DNA of 42,991 bases. It comes from Methanobrevibacter sp. GTDB lineage: Archaea; Methanobacteriota; Methanobacteria; Methanobacteriales; Methanobacteriaceae. A program made the position numbers and the translations under genes. The stretch is taken from assembly GCA_017473945.1 (NCBI GenBank), contig JAFUIW010000035.1:1-42991 (forward strand), given 5' to 3'. Positions 32,362-41,007 of this stretch are shown piece after piece. The number at the start of each line of letters is the position of its first letter. Positions within the stretch are counted from its first letter, which is position 1. Under the pieces are notes generated by a model. The model was given only the letters and a program-made list of their open reading frames with translations. It did no database searches and was not told the origin of the DNA.

Positions 32362-32672
32362 TTTTTGTTACCAGTGTCCAGTTTTCTGATTTTTTCAACT
32401 TCTTCTTCATCAATTGGCAATTCTACAACTGAAGTTCCATGGCAAGGTTTTGTGTATGGTAAAAATACAGTTCCTTTCTCATGGTCAAAACCGATTGGTA
32501 TTGGTGGAATTCCAATGACTCTAACACCTAAAACCTCATCTCCAGGTTTTATGTAAACCAAATCATCAGCTTTATATCTAATAATCATTGCGCAATCTTT
32601 AAAACCTGCTTTAGATGCATGAATTTCATAATTATCTAATTGTTGAAGATAAGTATCTAAACAGAATGACAT
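32358..32672 (-). CDS. DUF1894-like methanogen protein
   Basis: A 104-residue protein that I believe belongs to the methanogen family DUF1894; the assignment is from memory. Notable segments are KAGFKDCAMIIRY, VYIKPGDEVLGVRVIGIPPI and YTKPCHGTS. I chose ATG 32672 over one at 32702 because AAGGAG lies 10 bases upstream and it begins one base after the DUF1890 stop. The gene ends in a 4-base overlap with core metE, so coupling to metE is strong. Function unknown. Confidence 0.75.
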   Translation of the reverse strand: MSFCLDTYLQQLDNYEIHASKAGFKDCAMIIRYKADDLVYIKPGDEVLGVRVIGIPPIPIGFDHEKGTVFLPYTKPCHGTSVVELPIDEEEVEKIRKLDTGNKK

Positions 32673-32673
32673 T

Positions 32674-33132
32674 TTATTCAAACTCCTTAATTGCTTTGTC
32701 AAATTTAACTTTAATCGGTGAAGGATTATGGAATGCCCTAACTGCAGTAATTACTGCATTGCTTCCGCTTTCTTCTATCATGTTAACGAATTCTGCAACT
32801 TCATCAGCATCCCTTGAAAATACAAGAGCCAATGATTTGCACTGCAATATCTGTTCGAAAGTTACGAAAAATGATGCTGCCGCATCTTTATGAACAAAAC
32901 CGACTAATAAATCATAGTCTCCTTCTTTAATGTCACCTAAAGTTCTTTCCAAATCAACTAAATTAAGTTTATAAAAACCTTCAGGGTCAGATATTTTAAC
33001 TAATTTAGCAGCTGCTGGATTTGCAGCTATTGTTACATCATAACCTAATTTTGTCAATTTGTTAAATACATAAACTGCCATAGGAGTTTGTGATGGAGTC
33101 TCAGGACATCCAAGTAAAACTAAAGCTTTCAT
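32674..33132 (-). CDS. DUF1890 family methanogen protein
   Basis: A 152-residue protein with a Rossmann-like start (ALVLLGCPETPSQTPMAVYV), which I recognise as methanogen family DUF1890. The GYDVTIAANPAAAKLV and DLLVGFVHKDAAASF segments are compatible with a small-molecule-binding fold. ATG 33132 has a GAGGT site. It begins 13 bases after the polytopic membrane protein gene and precedes the DUF1894-like and metE genes in one tight unit. Function unknown. Confidence 0.8.
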   Translation of the reverse strand: MKALVLLGCPETPSQTPMAVYVFNKLTKLGYDVTIAANPAAAKLVKISDPEGFYKLNLVDLERTLGDIKEGDYDLLVGFVHKDAAASFFVTFEQILQCKSLALVFSRDADEVAEFVNMIEESGSNAVITAVRAFHNPSPIKVKFDKAIKEFE

Positions 33133-33145
33133 ATAACTACCTCTC

Positions 33146-34228
33146 TTATGATCTAGTTTTAAGCGATACCACATTCGCTAAAATCAGTGCACCAATAAAC
33201 ATGAATGTTAAAAGCGCCATACCATTGATTGTCCTGTTGAATATAAACATACCAATTAAAGCTTGAGAACAGAATGCTGCAAGTGCACCAGTTAACAATA
33301 CCTCTCTTCCCAAGTATTTTTTATTATTTTTCTCTCTTTTTTCTCTGTAAATGGTCAATATTTTAAATCCTATGATGATTGTACCAAGTACAAATACCAT
33401 CAATCCTATCAGACCCAAATATCCAAAGTCAAATCCATATCCAAAAATACCTGGAAGCATATAATCGATTGTATCTTTCTGGTTAACCAATATACCGAAA
33501 AACATTGGGAAAGGCAAACCAAAGAATAAAACCAGTTGCATTGGCAGTGTAATGTACCCTTCAGCAAATGCCGTACCTTCCGCACCCCAATATGATGCAT
33601 TGGCACTATGCCCTATCAGTTGGATATTGCTCAATACAGTTTTAATACTGGAAAGGGAATATTGTTCAATTCTAACCATCCTTAACACTGGAGAGAAGAT
33701 TGTCATTCCGGTTACACGTGCGACAGCTTCCAGTAATAGAAAACCTACACCTGCAGCTCCGAAAAACATTAAAATTCTTTTTCCGGTTAAGAAAGATTTT
33801 TCCCTGAATGATTTTGATATGATTAAATAACCTAAGAACAATCCTAAAATCCATAATAATAAGAAAGATCTGTGCATTAATCCACCGAATACAGTAATTC
33901 CTATTATGAATAATATAACGAAACGTCTTAAAGGCCTTATATCAACACCCGATTCTTTCATGACCTTCAGCGATGCTAAAGCCGCTACAGCACCTAAAAG
34001 CGCAATTGGACCGAATGGGTGAGTAAATTCCGCCTGACTGGATGATATTATCAAAAGAAGAATATCCGCTCCGAAAATTACTGTAAAACCACCTATAATA
34101 AACAGTGATAAAAAGGTGACTACACTTAATGATAATGGGATTAAGTTAAGACAAAAGACTAATGTCACAAACAACATTACTCCCATTTCTACAATTAACT
34201 GTAAATGATTTTGCGCAATTAATAACAT
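33146..34228 (-). CDS. Polytopic membrane protein of unknown function
   Basis: A 360-residue protein with about nine to ten hydrophobic helices and a long polar loop near residues 180-220 (RIEQYSLSSIKTVLSNIQLI). The layout recalls O-antigen ligase/polymerase-like proteins, but I see no motif that would settle it. It begins 33 bases after the tRNA-Ala 3' end on the same strand and leads the DUF1890 - DUF1894 - metE unit. Confidence 0.65.
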   Translation of the reverse strand: MLLIAQNHLQLIVEMGVMLFVTLVFCLNLIPLSLSVVTFLSLFIIGGFTVIFGADILLLIISSSQAEFTHPFGPIALLGAVAALASLKVMKESGVDIRPLRRFVILFIIGITVFGGLMHRSFLLLWILGLFLGYLIISKSFREKSFLTGKRILMFFGAAGVGFLLLEAVARVTGMTIFSPVLRMVRIEQYSLSSIKTVLSNIQLIGHSANASYWGAEGTAFAEGYITLPMQLVLFFGLPFPMFFGILVNQKDTIDYMLPGIFGYGFDFGYLGLIGLMVFVLGTIIIGFKILTIYREKREKNNKKYLGREVLLTGALAAFCSQALIGMFIFNRTINGMALLTFMFIGALILANVVSLKTRS

Positions 34229-34261
34229 ATTATAATCACAATTCGTTCTTTATTTAAAAAA

Positions 34262-34334
<73 letters not shown>

Positions 34335-34387
34335 AAAAAAAGTTAATTCAAATATCAAATATAATATTTGAACTTAGTACTATATAA

Positions 34388-35419
34388 TTATTTTCCATTT
34401 TTTGCCAAATCATATAAGTTGTCTATGATGACCTGGAACAAATCATCAGTTTTTATATCGACAGGTTCATGTGGATTTACAATAAAGTCCAATGCCTGAT
34501 TAATAACATCATCAGTGTCAACTGACCTGTACATCAAACCTTGATTGATGTAATACTGATCAACTGATAATGTTTCTCCAGGATAGCATGAAATTACTGG
34601 AGTCTGCAAAATTGCAGCTTCCCTATTCATTGTTCCACCAGCACCTATGACCAAGTCAGATTTTTTAATTATGCTGGATGTGTCAACAGGAGGTTTTAAT
34701 ATATGAACATTGTCAATGCCCTCAAAGATTTCAGCCTGTTCCTTGAATCTAGGAAGAACCAGAATATTGGCCACGTTTTTTAGCTCATCAACAATCGGAG
34801 ACAATACAGATTTCCTGCAATCCGCATCAAGGTAAGATGCAAGTGAGGGTTCAGGCCTCATCAGAATTGTCTTTTGATGTTTCAAATCCAAATCCAAATC
34901 ATTGAAAACATTATCATTATATTCAAAACTTTTAAAATGCATTAATTCAGAGGTTCCATTATAGGATATGATAGTATTTGGGTCCGCTCCAAATTTCATT
35001 AATTTCCACATGTCTATGATTTTAGGAGTAATTATTCTATCACATAACGGAAGTGTCAATTTATTGGCTGCAAGAGCATGTTCGTTGTCTAAAACGTACA
35101 AACTTGGGATTCCCAGACCGAATGAAATTCTAGGAAGCTCAATAGAATGCTTGCTAAGGGCAACATCCACCTTTTCATCATGTATAATATCAACAAGATT
35201 ATAAACTCTTGAAGTACTTTCCCTCAATTTATCATACAGACTGACTCCATGTTTTCCGACAGATATGAAGTCAATGTCATACATTTCCATCAATTTATGG
35301 ATATCTCCAAATTGTCTTGCTGTAACAATCACATCTTCGCCTTCAGCTTCCAGATATTTGATGACATCCTTAAAGAACCTTACGTGAGGCGCATTAGAGA
35401 TATCTATCCATACTTTCAT
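34388..35419 (-). CDS. DUF354 family glycosyltransferase-like protein
   Basis: A 343-residue protein of the DUF354 family, which has a GT-B glycosyltransferase-like or epimerase-like fold. Typical are the start VWIDISNAPHVRFF, the middle VLDNEHALAANK, and the C-terminal nucleotide-binding GAGGTMNREAAILQTPVIS. A role in surface or lipid glycan synthesis is plausible but unproven. A strong AAGGTGG site precedes ATG 35419. It lies 23 bases after hypB on the same strand, so it may be co-transcribed, though its function looks unrelated. Confidence 0.85.
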   Translation of the reverse strand: MKVWIDISNAPHVRFFKDVIKYLEAEGEDVIVTARQFGDIHKLMEMYDIDFISVGKHGVSLYDKLRESTSRVYNLVDIIHDEKVDVALSKHSIELPRISFGLGIPSLYVLDNEHALAANKLTLPLCDRIITPKIIDMWKLMKFGADPNTIISYNGTSELMHFKSFEYNDNVFNDLDLDLKHQKTILMRPEPSLASYLDADCRKSVLSPIVDELKNVANILVLPRFKEQAEIFEGIDNVHILKPPVDTSSIIKKSDLVIGAGGTMNREAAILQTPVISCYPGETLSVDQYYINQGLMYRSVDTDDVINQALDFIVNPHEPVDIKTDDLFQVIIDNLYDLAKNGK

Positions 35420-35442
35420 GAAACCACCTTACTTGAATAATT

Positions 35443-36096
35443 TTAATTATTTTTCTTTTCTTCAATAGCTTGAATAATTTCATCCAAACCATTACCATCT
35501 TTTAAATTAGATGTAATGACCTTAACGTTAGGGTTTAATTTTTTAGCATCAGCCACCATCTTGTCAACATCAGCACCGACAGCTTCAGCCAAATCAATCT
35601 TATTGATAACAATTACATCTGATGTTTGGAAAATTATCGGGTGCTTTTCTACGGTGTCGTCTCCTTCAGTGACACTGACGACAACAATTCTCATGTGTGA
35701 ACCCAATTCAAAGTCAACAGGACAAATCAGATTACCCACATTTTCAATGATTACTACATCCAAATCTTCCAATGGCAAATCATGAAGTCCATGACCGACC
35801 AAATGTGCATCAAGGTGGCATTCTTTACCAGTATTTAATCCTTCTACAGGAACATTGTGTGATTTGATACGTTCTGCATCGAATTTAGAGATTACATCCC
35901 CTGCAAGAACACCAATTTTATAATCGGTATTGTCGATGATTTCTTCAATCAATGTTGTTTTACCGGATCCTATCGCTCCTACAAAATCAACACAGAAAAT
36001 TCCATTATCTTCCAAGTTTTTTAAGTTTTTGTCAGCTAATTTCTTATTAGCGTCCATGATATTTTTTTCTATTTCAACATCAGCAATCATATGCAT
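35443..36096 (-). CDS. hypB: Hydrogenase nickel incorporation GTPase HypB
   Basis: HypB is the GTPase that, with HypA, inserts nickel into [NiFe]-hydrogenases. In the 217 residues the P-loop GAIGSGKT is at 40-47. The metal-binding ECHLDAHLV and guanine-specific NKID follow. It lacks the His-rich N-terminal stretch of some bacterial HypB. I chose ATG 36096 over an in-frame GTG at 36105, which would be part of the AGGGTGA ribosome site. It lies 19 bases downstream of hypA. Confidence 0.95.
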   Translation of the reverse strand: MHMIADVEIEKNIMDANKKLADKNLKNLEDNGIFCVDFVGAIGSGKTTLIEEIIDNTDYKIGVLAGDVISKFDAERIKSHNVPVEGLNTGKECHLDAHLVGHGLHDLPLEDLDVVIIENVGNLICPVDFELGSHMRIVVVSVTEGDDTVEKHPIIFQTSDVIVINKIDLAEAVGADVDKMVADAKKLNPNVKVITSNLKDGNGLDEIIQAIEEKKNN

Positions 36097-36115
36097 AGTT
36101 TTCACCCTATTCTAG

Positions 36116-36493
36116 TTAGTTATCATCAGGTTTTTCAATAACAATATTTTTAACAACAATATCTCTTCCATTGAGAATTTCAACAGCTAAACTATCACAC
36201 TCAGGACATTTAACCATTGGAGCATAATGATCCTTATCATCAAGTATTGCATCTCCATGGAATCCACAGTTAGAACAATCGACCTCTACAGGAATTTCGT
36301 CGAATATTATTTCAGCATCTTCAACAATAGTATTTTCCACCAAAACTCCTAAAATAAACTTCAATTGTTCAGGATTAACCATTGCCAATCTACCAAGTTC
36401 AATAGTAACTTCATTAACTTCAGTAGCATTATTCGCTTCTGCAGTGTCTATAACCGCATTAATAATACCTTGAGCCATAGATAATTCGTGCAT
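36116..36493 (-). CDS. hypA: Hydrogenase maturation nickel chaperone HypA
   Basis: HypA delivers nickel during [NiFe]-hydrogenase maturation. The 125-residue protein starts MHELSMAQ, with the essential nickel-ligand His 2. Its zinc site has two CxxC motifs (CSNCGFHGD and CPECD). ATG 36493 has a GAGGAG site; an earlier frame start at 36508 would bury His 2 and is rejected. It is followed by hypB, and its upstream spacer is full of inverted repeats. Confidence 0.95.
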   Translation of the reverse strand: MHELSMAQGIINAVIDTAEANNATEVNEVTIELGRLAMVNPEQLKFILGVLVENTIVEDAEIIFDEIPVEVDCSNCGFHGDAILDDKDHYAPMVKCPECDSLAVEILNGRDIVVKNIVIEKPDDN

Positions 36494-36537
36494 TTTATTT
36501 CTCCTCAAATAAATATCAATATTATAATTATGATTTT

Positions 36538-36630
36538 AAGTATTAATAAAAGTATTTACTATTACATTAATGTTAAAGTAATACTTTGAAATTTATAAAA
36601 ATATTACAAATGTTGCTATTAACAACATTT
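36538..36630. promoter_or_regulatory. Palindrome-rich spacer between hypA and aldo/keto reductase
   Basis: The divergent spacer holds several exact inverted repeats. AAGTATTA (36538-36545) pairs with TAATACTT (36579-36586). ACATTAATGT (36564-36573) is a 10-base palindrome. AAATGTTG/CAACATTT (36608-36615 with 36623-36630) surround CTATTAA. Their positions suit operators for either gene; a nickel- or redox-responsive regulator is only a guess. Confidence 0.4.
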
Positions 36631-36680
36631 AAATAATTCATCAAATAAAAATTACTATAATTATTATTTGGAGATAGATT

Positions 36681-37820
36681 ATGACTTACAAATCAAAATT
36701 TGGTTTTGGATGCATGAGGCTTCCGCAAACCGATGCAAATGACCCTACAAAAATCGACCAGGAACTGTTCAACGAAATGGTTGACATTTACATGGAAAAA
36801 GGATTTAACTACTTCGATACATCATATGCTTATCACAACGGAACAAGCGAAGATGCCATAAGAAAGGCAGTAGTTGAAAGATATCCTCGAGAATCCTTTC
36901 AAATCTGCGATAAAATGCCAACATGGGCATTGACATCAGAAGAGGACAATGAAAAGTATGTCAATGAAATGCTTGAAAGATTGGGAATCGACTATTTTGA
37001 CGTGTTTTTCATACACAACATCAATGTTCCATGGTTAAAACTTGCTGAGAAATGCAATACCTTTGAATACCTTAAAAAGATGAAAGAGGAAGGAACTGCC
37101 AAAAAAATCGGTTTCAGCTTCCACGACAATGCAAAATTATTAAAAGAGGTTTTAGACAAGTATGGAGATGTGCTGGACGTTGTTCAACTGGAGCTTAATT
37201 ATCTTGATTGGGAAGACCCTGCAATTGAAGCCCACAAATGTTACGACTTATGTGTTGAACACGGAATTGACGTTTATGTGATGGAACCTTTGAAAGGTGG
37301 AGTTATTGTAAATTTACCTGAATCCATCCAAAATGACTTTAAAGAGTTTAATCCTGATAAATCAATTGCAAGTTTTGCATTAAGGTTCTGTGCATCACTT
37401 GAAAACGTCAAAATTGTGTTAAGCGGAATGAACAAGATGGATGATTTAATCGATAACTGCAATACATTCGAGAATTTTGAAGTATTGAGTGATGAAGAAA
37501 ATGAATTTTTACAGAAAATGGCTTTGAAACTCAATGAAATAGTGGCAGTTCCATGCAGCGAATGCGGATACTGCATTAAAGCATGTCCTGAAATGATTCC
37601 AATTCCAGAATACTTTAACTTATACAATACAAGTAAAATTCAACCGGAATCAAATATCTACAGATTATACTTTAATAAATTGGGAGAAGAAAAAGTACCT
37701 GCCGACGAATGTACCTACTGCGGAACTTGTCTAGACCACTGCACACAGCAAATTGACATTCCGGAAGAATTAGAAAAAGTTTGTGAACACTTTGAAGAAG
37801 GTTTTACACCTTACGGATAA
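36681..37820 (+). CDS. Aldo/keto reductase with C-terminal ferredoxin domain
   Basis: A 379-residue protein: an aldo/keto reductase TIM barrel (GFGCMRLP start, catalytic-type FDTSYAYHNG, IGFSFHD, VMEPLKGG), followed by a two-cluster [4Fe-4S] domain (CSECGYCIKACPEMI; CTYCGTCLDHCTQQI). Such fusions are common in strict anaerobes and may couple ferredoxin to carbonyl reduction; the substrate is unknown. ATG 36681 has a GGAGAT site. It ends at the base next to the stop of the convergent helicase gene. Confidence 0.9.
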   Translation: MTYKSKFGFGCMRLPQTDANDPTKIDQELFNEMVDIYMEKGFNYFDTSYAYHNGTSEDAIRKAVVERYPRESFQICDKMPTWALTSEEDNEKYVNEMLERLGIDYFDVFFIHNINVPWLKLAEKCNTFEYLKKMKEEGTAKKIGFSFHDNAKLLKEVLDKYGDVLDVVQLELNYLDWEDPAIEAHKCYDLCVEHGIDVYVMEPLKGGVIVNLPESIQNDFKEFNPDKSIASFALRFCASLENVKIVLSGMNKMDDLIDNCNTFENFEVLSDEENEFLQKMALKLNEIVAVPCSECGYCIKACPEMIPIPEYFNLYNTSKIQPESNIYRLYFNKLGEEKVPADECTYCGTCLDHCTQQIDIPEELEKVCEHFEEGFTPYG

Positions 37821-40700
37821 TTAAACCACTCTCATCTTTAACTCCTTAACCATTTCACCATTTTTATTTATTTTTGATGCCTTTTTATAATATTCCACCG
37901 CTTTTGGAAAAATTCCGGAATTGTAATAAATCAAACCCATCAATGCCAGAGCATCAGCATTCCTGTCATCAAAGTCCAAAATCTTTTCAAGCAACTCAGA
38001 TGAAGTTTCCAAATCGCCCTGTTCATACAAGTCATACGCCTCTTCATACATTACTTCAATGTCATCCAAAGATTCAACTTCAACATCAGCCTCTTCAGCT
38101 TTTGGCTTTGAAGAAAGCAGAACATCCAGCTCATTAGCTGTTTCATTTGACCTGTCCAAGGACAATGCCTTTTTAACAAAATATAATGAAATATCCTTCT
38201 GTTCCTGTATATACAATATCTTAGCCATTAAAGCAAGTGAATTGACATGTTTTTTATCGATAGCTAAAATATTGTTTAAAATGTCCTTTGATGTTGAATA
38301 ATCCCCATTATCAAATAAGTTTAAGGCCTCATCATATAACTCTTCCACATCATTGCCCTCAGTTTTTTCCTCTGAAGTTTCAATAATTTCCTTTTCAACA
38401 GTTTTTTCATTGGAAATTAATTTTTTCATGTAGTTGAGAATATATTTGGTTGCATTTTTGTGAAGTGGCTTGTTATCGTTTCCGCATTTTGGAGAGTAAA
38501 TACAAGAAGGACATCCACTTTTACAATTACAGTTTTCAAGAAGATCAATTGTGGAATCAAGCAGGTCAACAAACACGTCAACAGCCTTTTCACAGATTCC
38601 AATTCCTCCAGCATAGCCGTCATAAATAAATATTGTCGCTTCCTGAGTGTCTTCATGATAATTTGTTGAAAGGCCTCCTATGTCAAACCTGTCACACATT
38701 GTATGAAGTGGAAACAGTCCAATTAATGCATGTTCTGCCCCATGAAGACCTCCGGCAAAAACCTCTTCCTCATTTGGAAACATGTCTTCAAGTGTGTCCT
38801 TTACCTGTTTCGGAATTGTGAACCATAAACCCTTGGTTGTGAACTTCAAAGGAGGTAAATCAAGAGGATATGTTCCGATAGCCTTTGAAAATTGCATCTT
38901 TTTATACTTGAAGTAATCTTCACGTACAGTCAGCTCGCCAAAATGAATAGTCAGACCACCATACCTTGTTTTGGAAATTTTCCTTTCAATGTTGATGTCT
39001 GTCTTGTTTAATACCATAGTATGGTAATCAACTGTCTTTTGACTTACATTGACAAATCCGTTTTTTAGATTGACACCATTCACGACATAGGTATCGCCCT
39101 TGTTGATGAGAATCGCACCTTCATGGGCTTCCCTATAAACCTGTGACCTTTCCATTGTCTCAAGCAGCCTTCCGTTGTTCATAACTTTAAATTCCTGGCC
39201 TGAAATCTGGTCAAGGGAATGGTCCATGGCAGGATTGTCATCATAAGGATACATGTAATCGCCACGGAAATTCCTATGCAGGTCCTTTTTTAAAACCAAA
39301 TCATCCAAAATTTTCTCATCTATTCCAAAGTATTTTTTAACTTCACCCTTTTTAATTGGCAATTCCTTTGCGGAACAAAGTATATGTGCTTCCTGTAAAA
39401 TAGGATTTGTCAAGTCGATAATTGCATTTTCATGAGGCTTATCAAAGAAAAACTTAGGATTGTTCATGAAATACTGGTCAAGCTGATTTTCAAAAGCAAT
39501 TAAAACAGCCAATGATTTTTGATTGCTTCTTCCTGCTCTACCTGACTGTTGCCATGTGGAAATCATGGTTCCAGGATAACCTGAAATAATTACCGCATCA
39601 AGCGATCCGATATTGATTCCCAATTCCAGTGCATTTGTACATGTTACTCCCAAATATTTTCCGCTTTTGAGACCCTCTTCGATTTCACGCCTCTCCTGAG
39701 CCTGATAACCCGCACGATAGGCAGCAATCCTATGAGCCAGTTTACCCTTGATTTGGGTCATGTCCTTTTTAGCCCACATTGCAATCAGTTCAGTTGTTTT
39801 CCTTGAAACTGTAAAACACAATGTTTGAATTCCCTTAAGCATCATGTAAATAAAAATGTTTTCAGTTTCCATGTGAACAGAAGGTGCATTCTGCATGTTA
39901 ACCTTGTTTCTTCGGTAGTTTTTAAAGGGATTGTATAAAATAAAGTCCTTTTCACCGCTTGGAGATGCATCTTCATCAACCAAGCTGAATTCTTCACCTG
40001 TCAGTCTATTGGCCAACTCCAACGGATTTGCCAGGGTAGCGGATGATAAAATAAATTGAGGATTTGAACCGTAAAAGTTAGCAATTCTCTTCAATCTTTT
40101 AATTAGGAATGCAACATTGGACCCGAATACCCCTTTATAGTAATGTGATTCGTCAATGACAATATATTTCAGGTTTTTATAAAATCGACTCCATTGATGG
40201 TGCCATGACAAAATTAAATGCAATTGGTAAGGGTTTGTAAGAACTATTCTAGATTTTTCACGAATTCCCTTTTTATCCGCTCTTGGAGTGTCCCCGTCAT
40301 ATGTTCTTGGCTTTATGTCGATTTCAAGTTCCCTTTCAAGATTTTCCAAAACGTGCAGCTGGTCATTTGACAGTGCCTTTGCAGGATAAATGTAAAGTGC
40401 AGTTGCCTCCATATCCTCAATCATCGTTTCCATGATGGGTAAATTAAAGGCTAAGGTCTTACCGGATGCAGTTGGAGTTGTGATAATGACGTTTTCATTG
40501 TTTTTAATGGCCTCATAAGTTTCAGCCTGATGAGTATATAACTTAACGCCCCTTGAATCCAAATATCTGATAATTTTTTCATTTAGATTATCGACTTTTT
40601 TAAAACTAGCTTTTTTGGCTGGTATTGTCTCAACATGTGCAATATTATCCCTATAACGGACATCATTCTTAAACATATCAATATTGTTAGGCTCAGACAT
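37821..40700 (-). CDS. MrfA/YprA-like DEAH helicase with C-terminal TPR repeats
   Basis: A 959-residue superfamily 2 helicase. The Walker A TPTASGKT is at 75-82, then the DESH box (IVIDESHYYKG), SSATLANP and the QQSGRAGR motif VI. A DUF1998 domain follows with a four-Cys site (CNCKSGCPSCIYSPKC). This architecture matches MrfA-type 3'-5' DNA helicases tied to repair of mitomycin-type damage. Unusually, the last ~185 residues add an acidic linker and two or more TPR-like units (EELYDEALNLFDNGDYSTS; VMYEEAYDLYEQGDLETS). Confidence 0.9.
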   Translation of the reverse strand: MSEPNNIDMFKNDVRYRDNIAHVETIPAKKASFKKVDNLNEKIIRYLDSRGVKLYTHQAETYEAIKNNENVIITTPTASGKTLAFNLPIMETMIEDMEATALYIYPAKALSNDQLHVLENLERELEIDIKPRTYDGDTPRADKKGIREKSRIVLTNPYQLHLILSWHHQWSRFYKNLKYIVIDESHYYKGVFGSNVAFLIKRLKRIANFYGSNPQFILSSATLANPLELANRLTGEEFSLVDEDASPSGEKDFILYNPFKNYRRNKVNMQNAPSVHMETENIFIYMMLKGIQTLCFTVSRKTTELIAMWAKKDMTQIKGKLAHRIAAYRAGYQAQERREIEEGLKSGKYLGVTCTNALELGINIGSLDAVIISGYPGTMISTWQQSGRAGRSNQKSLAVLIAFENQLDQYFMNNPKFFFDKPHENAIIDLTNPILQEAHILCSAKELPIKKGEVKKYFGIDEKILDDLVLKKDLHRNFRGDYMYPYDDNPAMDHSLDQISGQEFKVMNNGRLLETMERSQVYREAHEGAILINKGDTYVVNGVNLKNGFVNVSQKTVDYHTMVLNKTDINIERKISKTRYGGLTIHFGELTVREDYFKYKKMQFSKAIGTYPLDLPPLKFTTKGLWFTIPKQVKDTLEDMFPNEEEVFAGGLHGAEHALIGLFPLHTMCDRFDIGGLSTNYHEDTQEATIFIYDGYAGGIGICEKAVDVFVDLLDSTIDLLENCNCKSGCPSCIYSPKCGNDNKPLHKNATKYILNYMKKLISNEKTVEKEIIETSEEKTEGNDVEELYDEALNLFDNGDYSTSKDILNNILAIDKKHVNSLALMAKILYIQEQKDISLYFVKKALSLDRSNETANELDVLLSSKPKAEEADVEVESLDDIEVMYEEAYDLYEQGDLETSSELLEKILDFDDRNADALALMGLIYYNSGIFPKAVEYYKKASKINKNGEMVKELKMRVV

Positions 40701-41007
40701 AATAACAGCTCAATAAAATTAACAAATATATTTTAAATCGAAATAATATTTAAAATATTCGTTATTTTTGAAAACAATTCCATAAGAAAAAAGAAATATA
40801 ACAAAAAAGTTAGGAAAATACCATTTCCTAACTTATTTATGCATATTATGGAAATTAAATTTCCACGATAATAATATATTTTTTCCAATTTATAATTGTT
40901 TTGATGAAAAAAATTCAAATAAATTTATTATTCATCAAATGCTCTCACAATTACTTTATTAATATGAATAAACCATAAATTAATTATTATAGATTAAGAG
41001 GGAAAAA
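40701..41007. other. 307-bp divergent spacer with two hairpins
   Basis: Between the divergent helicase genes. It holds an 11-bp perfect stem (40807-40817 with 40824-40834, 6-base loop) and, 15 bases on, a near-perfect short palindrome (40849-40865, TGGAAAT arms). Neither can terminate the flanking genes, which both point away. A small RNA, operator pair or relic of a mobile repeat is possible. A weak minus-strand frame at 40733-40918 looks non-coding. Confidence 0.5.

Noticed and set aside
40733-40918. 61-residue minus-strand frame in the divergent spacer
   Set aside because: AT-rich, low-complexity Phe/Leu/Ile composition, spans the hairpins and has no ribosome site.
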